DNA of 64,000 nucleotides, taken from contig NW_019091529.1 of assembly GCF_001949145.1 (NCBI RefSeq), positions 512,861 to 576,860 of the forward strand. Reading direction: 5' to 3'. Position 1 is the stretch's first letter. Each line of letters opens with the position of its first letter. Shown piece by piece: positions 23,697 through 36,219 of the stretch. Source of the stretch: Acanthaster planci. Its lineage: Eukaryota > Echinodermata > Asteroidea > Valvatida > Acanthasteridae. The notes below the pieces were generated by a model, which searched no databases, had not been told where the DNA came from, and worked only from the letters and a program-made list of their open reading frames with translations. Position numbers and translations under genes: made by a program.

Positions 23697-25457
23697 CTGA
23701 AAAGGAATGTTCTCGGTTAGAAATAAGAGAAAAGCATATGTGGAAAGTATAGGGATCCATTTTGTTCCTTCATGTCACAGCTCATCAACTACTCTTTGCA
23801 TACACAGTACCGGTAAAAGGTGAATGTGCATGTGTGTGCATGTGTACGTATACACGTGTCTAGTGAGGGACACTTCAGCACCTGTAATCAAACTATTTAT
23901 AAGGCGCAGAGTATCTAACATTCAAAGGGACCAATGTACCGGTATTACATTTATCCGTACACACTGGGCTCCCAATTTCTCAGCTTGAATATACATGTAC
24001 ATACATGTACATGTACAGTGTACCCACATACAAGTACTAACCTGATGCTGTCATATGAGGTGTAAACAGCTACATGTAGGCATAATAACCGCCGCCCTCA
24101 CAGGTACCCATCTACTCGTGGGTGGGTAGAGACACATACAACATGCTACTACCACCTGGATTAAAAGTCCCATCTCTATGATCAGCAGTTGAACCCTAAC
24201 CACTGGGCCACATGCCTCCAAAAATGTACATGTAGATCCTTTAACCCTAATTTAGTCCTTTCTGTTTGACTGTAAGTTTACAAGATTGGGGGTTTATAAT
24301 TCTGCAGCTACATGTACATGTACGGGTATCATGCCACTGTTAATAGAGCTTGCTGCTTTGAGAAACAAAAAAAAAACGAAGTGTCTTGCAATGATGAAAG
24401 CAGAGATCATGGTATGTGTCTGACACAAAATCCATGGACTACGGGGCATTCATGATGGTTGTTCTATGCAACTTGGCTGAGAAAGCAATTTTGTTCTATT
24501 TTATCCATTACCTGAATCACCCATTTGGAGCAGATCCGAGTCTGCCTATATGACAAACTCTGGTTGGAACTCACTGGTTTTTGATCAAGCAGCTTGCATT
24601 CCAATGTTTCTTATCTGATCAAAAGTTCGCAAATAATGAACAAGTGATTGGTGATGGCACTACCGCTGGGTTTGCTGACAAAAAATCCACATAAGTCTAT
24701 TAGGTTCTTACTTATACTGTGTGGCACTGGGAAAAGTGTCAAAAAATATTGGGTAACCAACTTTGAATCATAAAAATACACCAAATATATTCTGAGAAAT
24801 AAAAAAAAAATTCAAACTGCGCCTATGCTTTTGAACAGTTCCATTATTTACACCATCAGCAGTTCACAGCCAGTGTGCCATGATTGACAGGTCAGACTGG
24901 CCTTAGGGAAATGGGTGCCAGAGTGATTGTTCATCTTATAATTACTTACTACTGATCCAGTTTGGATGAAACTACAGCGCGTTTCCACTTGAACTGGGAA
25001 AAGGTGGATCTTGATCTGGCATTTTGATGCGATCGTTATCTTACCGCAACGAATCTGCAAGTCATGTTCCCACTTATGCTTGATCCACCTTTTCGCACAG
25101 ACATGTCAAGCCCGAAAGGTGAGTGAGTTTTTGCTGAGTGTGTGCTCTGTCGCAGTGTTGCGTGCTGGGACGAGTCACATTGCATGCGTGTGACCCTTGC
25201 AGTGTTTTGGGTGGGGAATTCTACTGACGTAACAACCTTAAATCGGACCGAATGTTCAGCCTAGTATATTGTACCTTCAAACTTTGCTTCCATTTTCGAT
25301 ACCCTGTTACACTGCAGGCCATATGCTAACACGGAATTTAGTTTTTGATGGAGAGCAAGTGAAATCACACAAATGAAAAAGGTTAAGAAATGGACGAATG
25401 CGCAACGATAATTGTGAAAGGGCTAGGAACACATCGTGGCATGCATTCATCATGCAT

Positions 25458-26253
25458 NNNNNNNNNNNNNNNNNNNNNNNNNNNNNNNNNNNNNNNNNNN
25501 NNNNNNNNNNNNNNNNNNNNNNNNNNNNNNNNNNNNNNNNNNNNNNNNNNNNNNNNNNNNNNNNNNNNNNNNNNNNNNNNNNNNNNNNNNNNNNNNNNNN
25601 NNNNNNNNNNNNNNNNNNNNNNNNNNNNNNNNNNNNNNNNNNNNNNNNNNNNNNNNNNNNNNNNNNNNNNNNNNNNNNNNNNNNNNNNNNNNNNNNNNNN
25701 NNNNNNNNNNNNNNNNNNNNNNNNNNNNNNNNNNNNNNNNNNNNNNNNNNNNNNNNNNNNNNNNNNNNNNNNNNNNNNNNNNNNNNNNNNNNNNNNNNNN
25801 NNNNNNNNNNNNNNNNNNNNNNNNNNNNNNNNNNNNNNNNNNNNNNNNNNNNNNNNNNNNNNNNNNNNNNNNNNNNNNNNNNNNNNNNNNNNNNNNNNNN
25901 NNNNNNNNNNNNNNNNNNNNNNNNNNNNNNNNNNNNNNNNNNNNNNNNNNNNNNNNNNNNNNNNNNNNNNNNNNNNNNNNNNNNNNNNNNNNNNNNNNNN
26001 NNNNNNNNNNNNNNNNNNNNNNNNNNNNNNNNNNNNNNNNNNNNNNNNNNNNNNNNNNNNNNNNNNNNNNNNNNNNNNNNNNNNNNNNNNNNNNNNNNNN
26101 NNNNNNNNNNNNNNNNNNNNNNNNNNNNNNNNNNNNNNNNNNNNNNNNNNNNNNNNNNNNNNNNNNNNNNNNNNNNNNNNNNNNNNNNNNNNNNNNNNNN
26201 NNNNNNNNNNNNNNNNNNNNNNNNNNNNNNNNNNNNNNNNNNNNNNNNNNNNN
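25458..26253. other. Assembly gap (796 Ns)
   Basis: Run of N. The right flank starts with three copies of GGATCTGATCC, which suggests the gap was caused by a tandem repeat. Long open frames spanning it are artefacts. Confidence 0.99.
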
Positions 26254-26340
26254 CTACACACAACTGCCGGATCTGATCCACCAATTAGCGGATCTGATCC
26301 GGCAATTTGGCTAAAGGTGGATCTGATCCCCAAATTGGTA
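26254..26340. repeat. GGATCTGATCC tandem repeat at gap edge
   Basis: The palindrome GGATCTGATCC occurs at 26269, 26290 and 26319 with related spacers (CACCAATTAGC, CGGCAATTTGG, CCCAAATTGG). It is probably the edge of a longer array hidden in the gap. Confidence 0.7.
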
Positions 26341-27279
26341 AATCGAGTGGGAAAGTACTGCCAGTGAGTAGCATTCAGAGGCTTTGGCTAATGGAAGTTT
26401 CAGGTAATGTACTGGTACTTGTATGTTCATCCACCCCATTTATGATAATTGCCTCCGACCTTCCTATGAAAAATATGTACATGTATGTGTATGCGCAATG
26501 ATGCAGATACACACATTTTATAATAATTGCACACATTTTAACAATAATTACCCTAGCTATCCCGCCTCCTAAACACCACGTCTCCACCATTCTTATTTGG
26601 GCCACAACCAGACCGGCCTGATTCGTCGTCAGCACATTCACCAGTACAATAATGATGCACAAGTCACATGCATAGGAGTGTGGCAGTGACAGCATGCATG
26701 ACACTATTTGAAAGGTTCGTTCGACTACCGCACTGTTTGCCATGCCATTGCAACAATATGTGTGGCATCTAGAGTTGTAATCTGGCTCCTGACCTGTCTA
26801 CGCTTGCTATTCCTTTGTCAGTGGCGTAGCGGGAACCAGTATTGTGCATGCTGTGGGAGATTTCTCCACAAAGCAGTACACGTACCCTTTATCATGTTGT
26901 GGAATTTTCGTTCCATTTCAGTGCATTTTGCCGGTATTCCGGTAATTGTTCGTCAGTGTTTTTAAAGAATTTTTCAATTCTCTGATTGCAATTAGGGATC
27001 AACCGATGTAGTAGGTTTTAACTGCCGATCCGATGTCCGATGTTTTAATCAGGACATTGGCCGATGTCCGCTCTGATGTTTTCACCAACAATAACTGAAA
27101 CGTAACCTTAACAGGATGTAGGCCTACTAACACCACAAAACCAGTGTGCTCCCATAAAATGTCAATTTATACATTACCAGTAATAGAATTAGTTTTTGCC
27201 CTCACAGTCATTGTTGAGAGAATAAAGCGCGTAAACTTAGTACATCGATCGCCGCCCGCACTGCGCACCCACACAGTGC

Positions 27280-27666
27280 TTACCGTGGTACATGTACGTA
27301 TACATGCACAATAGACACAGCACTTTGGGCTGAATCACGGTAGCCTTTAGTCAAGGCACACATGGCACCGCTGTACCATTGCATTGGTGTCTTCATTGTG
27401 CATGCCAATGGCAGAGGTGCACGTTGTGTGTTCAGGTAGCCTCGCGTGCCTTGAATGAAGGCTACATCATAGGCTACCTTCAGACTGGTCACACTAGCAC
27501 CTTGTGTGTGGTGCCACTCATGTAGTTCCCGGGCTGTTTTCATGACTGTCAATGGAAACGGTATACATATACATGTACACTGTACACTGACTGCCCCATA
27601 TGGGGCTGGCCGCGGTCTGTGCATCGAGTTGTTGCAGCATGGATCATGTAATTTTCGGGTGTACAT
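27280..27666 (-). other. Unassigned open frame in the 3A-3B intron
   Basis: 128 codons. The part starting T-V-M-K-T-A-R-E-L-H-E-W-H-H is preceded by TTGACAG, and L-K is followed by GTAGCC, so it could mimic an exon. It matches no OGDH segment. No family recognised. Confidence 0.2.
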
Positions 27667-28980
27667 GTACTTTACTTGGGTTTAACCATGGTATAGCCAA
27701 TCATTTATCACACCAAATGAAAAAAAAAACCAGTTTGTATTCAAGCTCAAATAAAAAATACATGTATGATATTTTTGTTTTCAGATGTTTTGCCGATATT
27801 GCGGAACATCAGCCCATCCGATCACTGGTATTAGCTACTCTTCCCCAAGAGAAAGCAGCACAACAATTGCATGGTATCTGGGATTGACAGCATGTCCGGG
27901 TTTTTGCACAGTATATCAGCCCAATATGCTAGGCTATGACCCTTATCAGAAATCCTGTTATCTTGATTTCTTTCGCACAAATGACATAGGGGAAATCTTT
28001 CACACCTAACCAACGTACACTACATGTAAGTATCTAAAAAACTGAAATCGATTTTGACATGATTTTTTCTTGTTGCATATACAATTTCAGGTGAGAATTA
28101 CTCAAATAATTGGTTTTATGTTTAGCCTCAGCAAGTCACATTTCAACAAATTGTATTTTCTAGACGACTGTTGGAAAAAGTATTAAATCATTTTTCACCA
28201 AAATGACAACATTCCGGGCAAAAAGATTTCAAAGATTGTCTGGCACTGTTACCGGTATTTACTGGTACTTGTACTGGTACAATTAAGTACTGGTCAGTAC
28301 TTTACAGTAAGATACTCAGTATCGAATGACTTCAGTAGTCCTGTGTTTGAGATACTGTACATGTACATGTAAGTTTGCAAATGGTCCCTTTAATGCAACA
28401 GAGAACTGTTTCAACACTTCAAATCTTAGTACTGGTATCGCACGTATGTTTTGTTAGCATACTAATATGTACACTTGTGCATGAGCACTTCACATGTACA
28501 CATAGGTGTACATGTACATTGTATGTGGTGTAATATTTTCACCATCCTGTGGCTCATTTACACTACATGTACAGTAGTCAGTACACTGACAGAAATTTAT
28601 GTATTCCTTGACTGTTCATTTACTGCATGTATACTGCCAGTGAAGTCAATGAAATTTAGTTAGCATTATGGAGACATAAATGAACAGGTACTTGTATGTT
28701 TAGTATTTGAAGGCATTTTATAACACTTGCATGAATATCTGGATGGCTTGTTGGGTTCCCATCAATGTCAGTTTTGTATCTTCCTTTAGTACTGTACACT
28801 GTTTTATTATTGCAGTTGTCACTGCATTGTCCACCTACTTTAGTACATGCATAAACTGCAAATGAATTGAATGAGTTGAATAGCTTATGATCTCAGCATC
28901 CATAGACATGACAGATCAGCTTTCCTCAGAAGGGCAGGCAAGAGAATGATCCAGTTACTCCCTTTAACCCTTGGCATTAC

Positions 28981-29077
28981 CTAGATTATAGTTTCCTGTC
29001 ACCAGTTCAGGTATAGGTCCTGTGCTTGCTGCACTTATTTGCAGCGGATCCAAGCTGGCTAAATGATGACCACGAAG
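28981..29077 (-). CDS. OGDH: OGDH exon 3A: alternative, non-acidic version
   Basis: Alternative version of the exon after S-Y-Q; 32 codons plus one base (97 nt). It reads L-R-G-H-H-L-A-S-L-D-P-L-Q-I-S-A-A-S and ends T-G-N-Y-N-L-G when joined to exon 4. Borders: TTTCTGTAG acceptor and GTAATG donor. It is open, in the correct phase (0 in, 1 out), and keeps the family R-G-H-H and L-D-P-L blocks, which argues against a dead copy. The acidic D-A-D-L-D stretch of mammalian OGDH, proposed as a calcium site, is replaced by neutral residues I-S-A-A-S-T-G-P. By analogy with calcium-insensitive mammalian splice forms (Denton, Rutter and colleagues), I infer an isoform with weak or no calcium response. 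It precedes exon 3B in transcription. Confidence 0.9.
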
Positions 29078-30984
29078 CTACAGAAAGAATACAATGACAC
29101 TGTTAAATTTTCAAATCTTTCCTCAAAAGAAAAACAACCATTTTCAAGTAGCATATATGTATGTATACATGTACACGTAAGTACATGAACTTGATACATG
29201 ATAAAATGACTGCAACACCCATCGTACATGTACATGTACTATGGTCAATTATAACTGATGACTAACATTCATCCCCTGTCCCTGTATCTCAAACGCCACA
29301 GGTACATGTAAATGTACAATGTACCAGTACATGTTCATGTACCGGTATATGTACATCTGTGTCAATACCTCAGGCCTGGTTTTCCAAAGAGAAATGTTGG
29401 TACTGGTTGTTTCATCAACACAAACCGTACAGGGAAATTGACTATAATCAGAAAGATGACCAAAAAAATCTACTGTTCAAGAGGGATTTCAACCTGTGAC
29501 TGCCGGAACACTGTACCAGCACTCTACCAATGGAGTGTAACAAGTACATACATTTTTACATCCACACATTTAGCCCCCTGTTGGTGGCTCCTCACATTTG
29601 TCAATATCCTTGTTCATGGGGCTCTAGTCGGAAGCCATGCCGTATAAAGCTAGAATACTGTACAGCTGGGGCTCATGCCTCAGAGACACAATGCAAACAA
29701 GCTAGCAATGTTGCAAACCTGTTAACATGGTAAAGTGGTGAACAGAACATACATGTACAAGTATGTGTACATGAACACACAAACATGTATCACTCAAGGA
29801 GATCTCTGTTTACCAGCAGGAGAAACGGCACAGAGTCCCTCATTCTTGGATTTTTTCCTACATTGTACGGTTATGTGAATGACCCTATGGCAATGGCATG
29901 ATGGAAGTTGGGCTCCACTTCTACAGTACATGTTACATGTTCCAGACCTCCCAACACTGGCTATCAGGAATTTAGAACCCTTTTCTCCAAAATTCAGAAT
30001 TTTTCACAAAAACTCAGAATACTGTATTATACGCAACATGAGTAAACAGAAAATAATGGTTCATACAGGCATTCCGTAAATTTGCATCGCTGTAATAAGC
30101 CAGTTCATAATTACTGTGCATGCACAAATGAACTTATGCAAAGGTCATTGTACATGTACATAAAACAAATTAATTTACGTATAGCTTGTGTGTCCACCAA
30201 TGGGCTGCTGCTGATATGGACATTCATTTCATTAAGAAATTGCTGAAATAGGGCAGATGCTGAAGACGAACTAGGGAAGAACCAAGAACAGAACCCACAT
30301 TCTGGTCACCTACACCTACATGTACCAGTACATTGCCATACAGTCATTTCAAAAACTAATACTGAATAGTGTCCTAAAATAATTCACACTATACTTTTCT
30401 ATAACTTTTGAGGAAAAGAAATTGATAAGATTTCCATATGTCACTAATTTTCCCCTGCATGGCCTTATTAGCCCTTAGAAAGCAATGATATGTCTTAAAA
30501 AGTCAAATTTAGCAGTGAGAAAATCGAAGCATTTTGTTAGAAAACACATAGAATTTTTCACACCAGCCTCATACATGTCATAGGGTTGCTGCACAGGTTG
30601 TCAAGTGACATTCGTATATGTACATGTACATGTATTTGATACTAGAGAGATTAAGTAGCTTAAAAATGAGTGTGATTAAAATAGCACTGAAAACAATTGA
30701 TGACCTGGTTTTCTTGAGATGTGTTATATTTCATGCCAGAGTAATAAATACATGTACAAAAATATATTTAGCCTGTGGTGTGTCAGAGGGTTTCATTCAA
30801 GCTGTACATGTACAGTATCTGTATCATCTTCAGAAAAAAGACACAAAATATGTGACTTTTGAAAATGATCTTTTAGTTCATTTCATTTCATTTATTTTGC
30901 AGGATTAAAACACAGAAAATTTACAGAGTTTACAAAATTTAAAAAAAAATCAAAAATATCATTTTAGTTAAGAATCTACATAGT

Positions 30985-31440
30985 TAAAAAAACAAAAAAC
31001 AAACGAACAGACGCAAAATACAGTAACACACAAACTTAGAAACAGCAGCACAAGCAACAACACCACACCCACAAAGACACAAAACACATGTAACACCCCT
31101 GCAGGATTGCAAAAAAAGCAAACTTAATTACTATCGAGTTACTCTCCTGGTGCTACAAACAGACCAAAAACAAAACAATACAAAACTAAAAGGATAGCAA
31201 ACAGGAAAAGAACATTAGTCAAACAACATATTGTATTACAAAAAAAAAACCCACAACAAATAAACAGACAAACCAACAAACAATTAACCAATCAGACAAA
31301 CACCCTACAAACAAACAAGACACCAACACTCAACAACCAACCAAAAAAAAACAAACACAGGGTAGTAATTAATCCCTGTCTCATTTAAGTGAGCACCTAC
31401 CCTGACTGCAAATAGCACACACACATGTACTAAAAAACAA
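30985..31440. repeat. A/C-rich low-complexity tract
   Basis: About 450 bp almost without G on the plus strand, built from CAAA/ACAA units (AACAAACAAACAA types), just before the decayed gene at 31.7 kb. Confidence 0.8.
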
Positions 31441-31739
31441 CACAACAAAAACATCCACAGATCTGAATCCATCACTTTTACTAAGTATATAATATCAAAC
31501 CGGTGCTCTGAAATATGTGATTCTCAAGCTTTCGGTAACTAAGTACTTTCTTCAGGGCAAGCGGATTCAGTTTTGAGTGAACATGGAAAAATCCACGTTC
31601 ATTCCCCTGGATGCAGCGTTTCAAGTTGGAAAATGACGCACTGCTCCAGTTCCTTACGCTGTACATCAGACGACGCTTTCCGCAGGATGCAGACTCTTAT
31701 GTCACCAAGGGTATGTGGCGGCCTTCAAAAGTGCTGCGC

Positions 31740-33400
31740 AACATACCCTAGGTGACGTAGGCATGCGCTGAGAGAAAAATGGCATTTAGCTAAGCAAAAA
31801 CAGTGAGAAAAACTGAGTGCCCAAACGAAAGGACGAATAAATGGAAAATGCAGAAAACAATAAGCTTCAAACAAAGCTAAAAGGCAGAGGGTGCATGTGC
31901 CTCCATATCCACTGCAGCTACATTTTATGCCACAGATAGTGCCAAAAAGACAAGCTGTCTCAAGATGCTGGCGACTTCTGTCCAAGAGTCCCCAAAAGTT
32001 TGCAGACATTGTGTCATTAGTCATTAAGCACTCACCACCAAGGAAGAAGAAAACCCTCTCGGAAAAGGTAATCCTCAATCCATCAAAGAAAAGGTGCCTA
32101 CAGTTTCTGGAGAAAAATTCTGTAACATCAGTTCTCAACAGAATAAGGAAGACATGCTCACGAAAGGATCTTGAACTCAGAAGACGCTTGCAGTTAGCAA
32201 CATCAATCAAGAACAAGCTATAAAAAGTACAGCTTATAGAGAGTTTGGCCTCAGCTGGAAGTTCCCAACCAAACCAGCTCACCTGCACGTATCAAACTTC
32301 AGAAAAGAAAGAAGTGATGCACTTGGTAATGAGAAAAAGCAGAAAAATCACTGACTTTTTCAATAGAGGTGACATTTCGCGTGAAATGCCTAAGGGAATC
32401 CACTCAAAGTAATGGAGTGCTCAACAGTGTATGCCTTTGGCCTGTTCAGAGAAGAAAACCCAGGTCTCTTCCAGTACATTTCAGGAATTATAATAAAAAC
32501 AACATCAAGCCAATGTTACCAGCAAAACTTCTCCAATGTCTTTGCGAATGCTGCATCTACATGAGGTTTTGTTGGAAAGCATGAAGCAAGCTCTATCAAG
32601 GCTGGAGAGGAGGCAGCAACCATTCCGATATGCAGCTTCAGACCTGTCGCTTTGCCCTAAGGAGGGCCTCTTTCCTTGGAAGGAGTGTTTTCCAAGAGTC
32701 TAAAGCAATGTGGCATTCATAAGATCAAGTCATACCTTAAGCCACTCCTTGATGATGAAGTAACCTCACAGTCGCAAGTTGCGTGGAAGTCATGGGAAAT
32801 GGAAAACAACAAGACAGGCAAAAGAATGGCACTGAAACAGAAGACAGGTACTCTTGCAGATCTTGTACATGAGTTGACGTTGAAGCTGGTTCCATTTTTC
32901 TGAGCATCTTGTATTAAAGGCTAAGTGGCAGGCCCAGCAGTTTGATCACCTATGGCAAAATTTTTCCTGATAAATGGGTCATAATGTGCAGGGACTTTGG
33001 TCAGTTGGTGAGAACTGCATGTACAACTGCCATTTCTAAGATGAAGCACAAAGCGCCCACTGGTCATACAACCAGGCACCCATCCATCCTATTGTGGCCT
33101 ACTACGGAAGCTCAGAAGAATCATGCGATCCAGTCACACACAAGTCCTTAATGTCCATAAGTGATGACTGAAAGCATGACCAAGTCACCTGGGTCTGGTA
33201 CTTGGGATGTGTTCTCTCTGAAAGCTGATATAAAGGTGAAGGACCCAGGACCATGGAAATCGTTTATCCCCTAAATAACTTCTCAGAAACAGAAAACCAA
33301 ACAAGAACCATCTCCAAGACCTGAGAAGGCAGTTCTAAAGGGAGTTTCAGGAGAATCTGAAATTGGCCAAAGGTACATATTTAAGAAATCTTAATGCAAT
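31740..33400 (+). pseudogene. Decayed copy of an uncharacterised multicopy metazoan gene family
   Basis: Three-frame remnant. The longest clean part (31891-32223) reads P-K-R-Q-A-V-S-R-C-W-R-L-L-S-K-S-P-Q-K-F and S-P-P-R-K-K-K-T-L-S-E-K, a basic region. Later come H-L-V-L-K-A-K-W-Q-A-Q-Q-F near 32900, then D-E-A-Q-S-A-H-W-S-Y-N-Q-A-P-I-H-P-I-V and S-D-D-x-K-H-D near 33040-33180. I know these motifs (D-E-x-Q-S-A-H-W, I-H-P-V-V, S-D-D-L-K-H-D) from large uncharacterised protein families in fish, cnidarians and other animals. The spread of that family suggests a mobile origin, but the enzyme is not established. Many stops and frameshifts. A minus-strand open frame over 31725-32288 is its shadow. 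Confidence 0.6.
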
Positions 33401-33562
33401 GAAACCTCATTAATAGCACACTCTTAATACTTCATTCTGCTTAAAACAAGGAAAACTTTTGGTCCCAATTCTTTGCTCTGTGTTGTTTTCATTATATATA
33501 CATGTAGTACAAGGTTCCTGTTTTAAGAGGGACTTCTTATTCACGAGGTTTGACAGTATTTT
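33391..33562. mobile_element. Possible degenerate MITE
   Basis: Inverted ends AATGAAACCTCATTAATA and TATTCACGAGGTTTGACAG share ACCTC-centred similarity with several mismatches. It lies directly after the decayed gene at 31.7-33.4 kb. Weak evidence. Confidence 0.35.
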
Positions 33563-34734
33563 GTTAAATTGATTTGTAAAGCAATTGAAACTTTTCAAAA
33601 ATGTTTTAGAGATGCTCTGTCAACAGTATCTCAAAATTTATGTAAAAGGCCTATCCTGGAAAGAGCACAGAATGACCAAAAATTTGTTTTTCTTATTCTC
33701 AGTGTTATTGAGGGTGGCAGTAAATTTCCACCAAAGAACCCAGGAACTGATATTTTGGTTTCCGAAAGGTAAGAATAAGGCTTGCTCAAATGACATCACT
33801 GGCTACAGATATTATTATTACATTATGTTTATTACTGCACATATTGCCATTGTTATTTTCACACTTTACATGTATATAAATGCACATACGTGAAGTGAAT
33901 TTAAGATACTGGAGAATGTCATTATGGTACAATTGTTTACATGAAATACAGTTCCCATGAAGTTTCAACACGGTACTGGTATGTAGTGAAACAAGACCAC
34001 TGATAACATGTACATGTACAGTTGAAGAACACAATTATTACTTCAAATGTAAAACTATCAGAGAAGAATTTCCAACCAACTTACATGTACCATAGCTTCT
34101 TTGAGGGTGGCTCAATTTCTTGAAATTTCCTTAAACAATACTCATTGAAAACACCAGGTTTTAGCAGAAAATTGTGCTAGCTGCACTAGACTGTGATTTT
34201 GAATAAAGAGGTTAATTTGCAGTTGACCTCACAACATTTCTTGCCCTTGGGAATTATCGACTTTGTTGCATTGACTTAAGTAAATTACAGTTGAATTTAT
34301 TCTCTCTTTTAAAAATACTTGGCCTTTCAAATTTAATTAAATGCAGTTGAACTGAACCAGATGATCTACTGTAGTACAAGTTGTGAACTTAATTATACCA
34401 ACAAAAACACTGCGTTGGACTGGAAAATGTCTGTAATGTCATACAGTGTCCTCATTAAAAACATCAAATTAAAGATTTAACAGTTTTATTGAAAATGGGC
34501 TTCTGATAAATGTCATTGAACATTATATACTGTATGCTTATAACAAACACATTTTCAAATAAAAAAATACAAAAGATTGCTCTCGTAAAACTACCTGGAT
34601 AGAAATAAGTTTTCTTATGTGCTGGAAATGCGTGTAACAGTGCCCTTTTTATTTGCTCATTTAACTTGAACTTACATAAAGAATCTGAATATTTTTTGGT
34701 TTGTGCTTTATCTACTTATAGTAATACATATACT

Positions 34735-34865
34735 TAGCTTGGTCGGTATTTCAGTATTACCGAATACCACGTTTTTTTTAATACCGAACAATACCAACTA
34801 ACAATCCATGAATACCGGAATACTGACTTATTCGATATTGAATTTCAATACCGCGGTATTCTGGC
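34735..34865 (+). repeat. ATACCG-rich segment 1
   Basis: Starts TTAGCTTGGTCGGTATT and contains many GGTATT/AATACC units. Similar, in inverted orientation, to 37715-37822. Confidence 0.55.
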
Positions 34866-35628
34866 TAATTTGTTCAGAATGTTCCCACAACCCTCATAAG
34901 ATGAAAGCAGACAATTATATCCACAACAGTGACTGCATACTTTGTGGTTTCAGTCATCCAGCATCTCGTTTGTATTGTCTCTTTTGGTGAGGAGACAAGA
35001 CGTAACGTGATACTTCAGCATGCAGCCATCAACCCGCCTGTCAAAAGGTTTTGTTTCCCTATCGCCGCCGTCAAGTTTGCGGTTTTGGAATAGCTTGTAG
35101 GCAGTGCTTCTTGTATTATTCACTGGCACATGTACACAAGTCATGTACATGTATCACAGCCCTACAGGTCGGGAATTAATAATCAGCTGGTCTTCCTGGT
35201 ACGCTCTGGACTTTATTTTCTGAAGATTTTTATTGGTGGATCAAAAAATGCGAATGCTGCTTTTTGCTAGACTTGTGCTCTCTTAGGGTCTTTTTTGTCC
35301 TTTATATCCAACATGTACAAGTATAGTGTGAAATACTATGTAACCGAAACCAGGAATGTGTGTTATAAACTATAAAAAGGTTCCATAAATCTGCATCGGT
35401 TTGGCATCCACGGCAATCAACAATCTTTTTTCTTGTTCTCACATTTGTTCCAACTACACGAAAAGAGAAGCAAAAACCTGATTCCTCATTTGTCACTGCT
35501 TGTATTTCAGTATGTCCGGAATAAAATTAGGACAACGTGGTTGATCAAAAAGATCTTTCGGTTATGATTAATCAAATACCTTGTGATGTGCTTAGAATAA
35601 TGAACTTCACTGTCATAGGACAACATGT

Positions 35629-36219
35629 TTAACCACTTCATGCCGGGGCATTTTTCAACGTTGATGATGCTGGGCCGGCATGACTATAATTTTTTCCGTT
35701 TTCAAATCCTTCAAAAATTCATTTCATTTAACGGTCGTCTATAGCCGCACAAAGTAATCGTTAGGCACTACTCTAAGTTGACAGGTGACCTTCATTGACG
35801 CCCGAGTATTTCAGCCAGGCCTGCAGCCTTGTGAACAGAGCCCAGATCGTGCCGTGTTATGTAACTTTCTTTGTTCACGAACTTGGCTCAGTGCACTGCT
35901 GACCTCTTTTCAATAGGGGCCAGATTAGCGTGCAGCGGTGCTGTGTGGCTCATCGCTGCGGTGGTGGAGCGCTTTTATCCCCGGTGGTAATCCACTCACT
36001 CTCAATGCCCAAAACCCTGGTATACGGTTTAAAACAAGGCTGAATTATCCCTACTTTTTGAGAGTGAAAACTTTTGGTGATGCCCAGCAGCCTGGTCTTT
36101 TGTTCGAAGTACGGTCTTTTGTTACAGGGCCCTGTTTCCTTTGTCCCAGTTCGGAGACCCCGGCCACGCATATAAACCATACGTCTCTGATTCTGGAGTC
36201 CCCGGCAGGAAGTGGTTAA
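35629..36219. mobile_element. TTAA-flanked MITE with GC-rich terminal repeats
   Basis: TTAA then CCACTTCATGCCGGGG at the left, CCCCGGCAGGAAGTGG then TTAA at the right: 16-bp inverted ends with one mismatch. The internal 550 bp are non-coding. It is a different family from the 9.3-kb element, but the target and the CC start match piggyBac-type elements. Confidence 0.8.

Larger units (their letters stand above)
23697..28980 (-). other. OGDH: OGDH intron between alternative exons 3A and 3B (5.3 kb), with gap
   Basis: Contains the 796-base gap and the GGATCTGATCC repeats at its edge. The rest is TACATGTA-rich non-coding sequence. An open frame on the minus strand at 27280-27666 is unassigned. 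The segment at 27000-27090, with repeated CCGATGTCC, resembles an unclassified dispersed repeat. If exons 3A and 3B are mutually exclusive, this interval is always removed together with one of them. Confidence 0.8.

Noticed and set aside
25307-26367. Open frames of about 300 codons on several frames
   Set aside because: They exist only because the N gap has no stop codons.
31725-32288. 187-codon minus-strand open frame
   Set aside because: Complement of the decayed plus-strand gene, whose motifs are recognisable; the minus translation resembles nothing.
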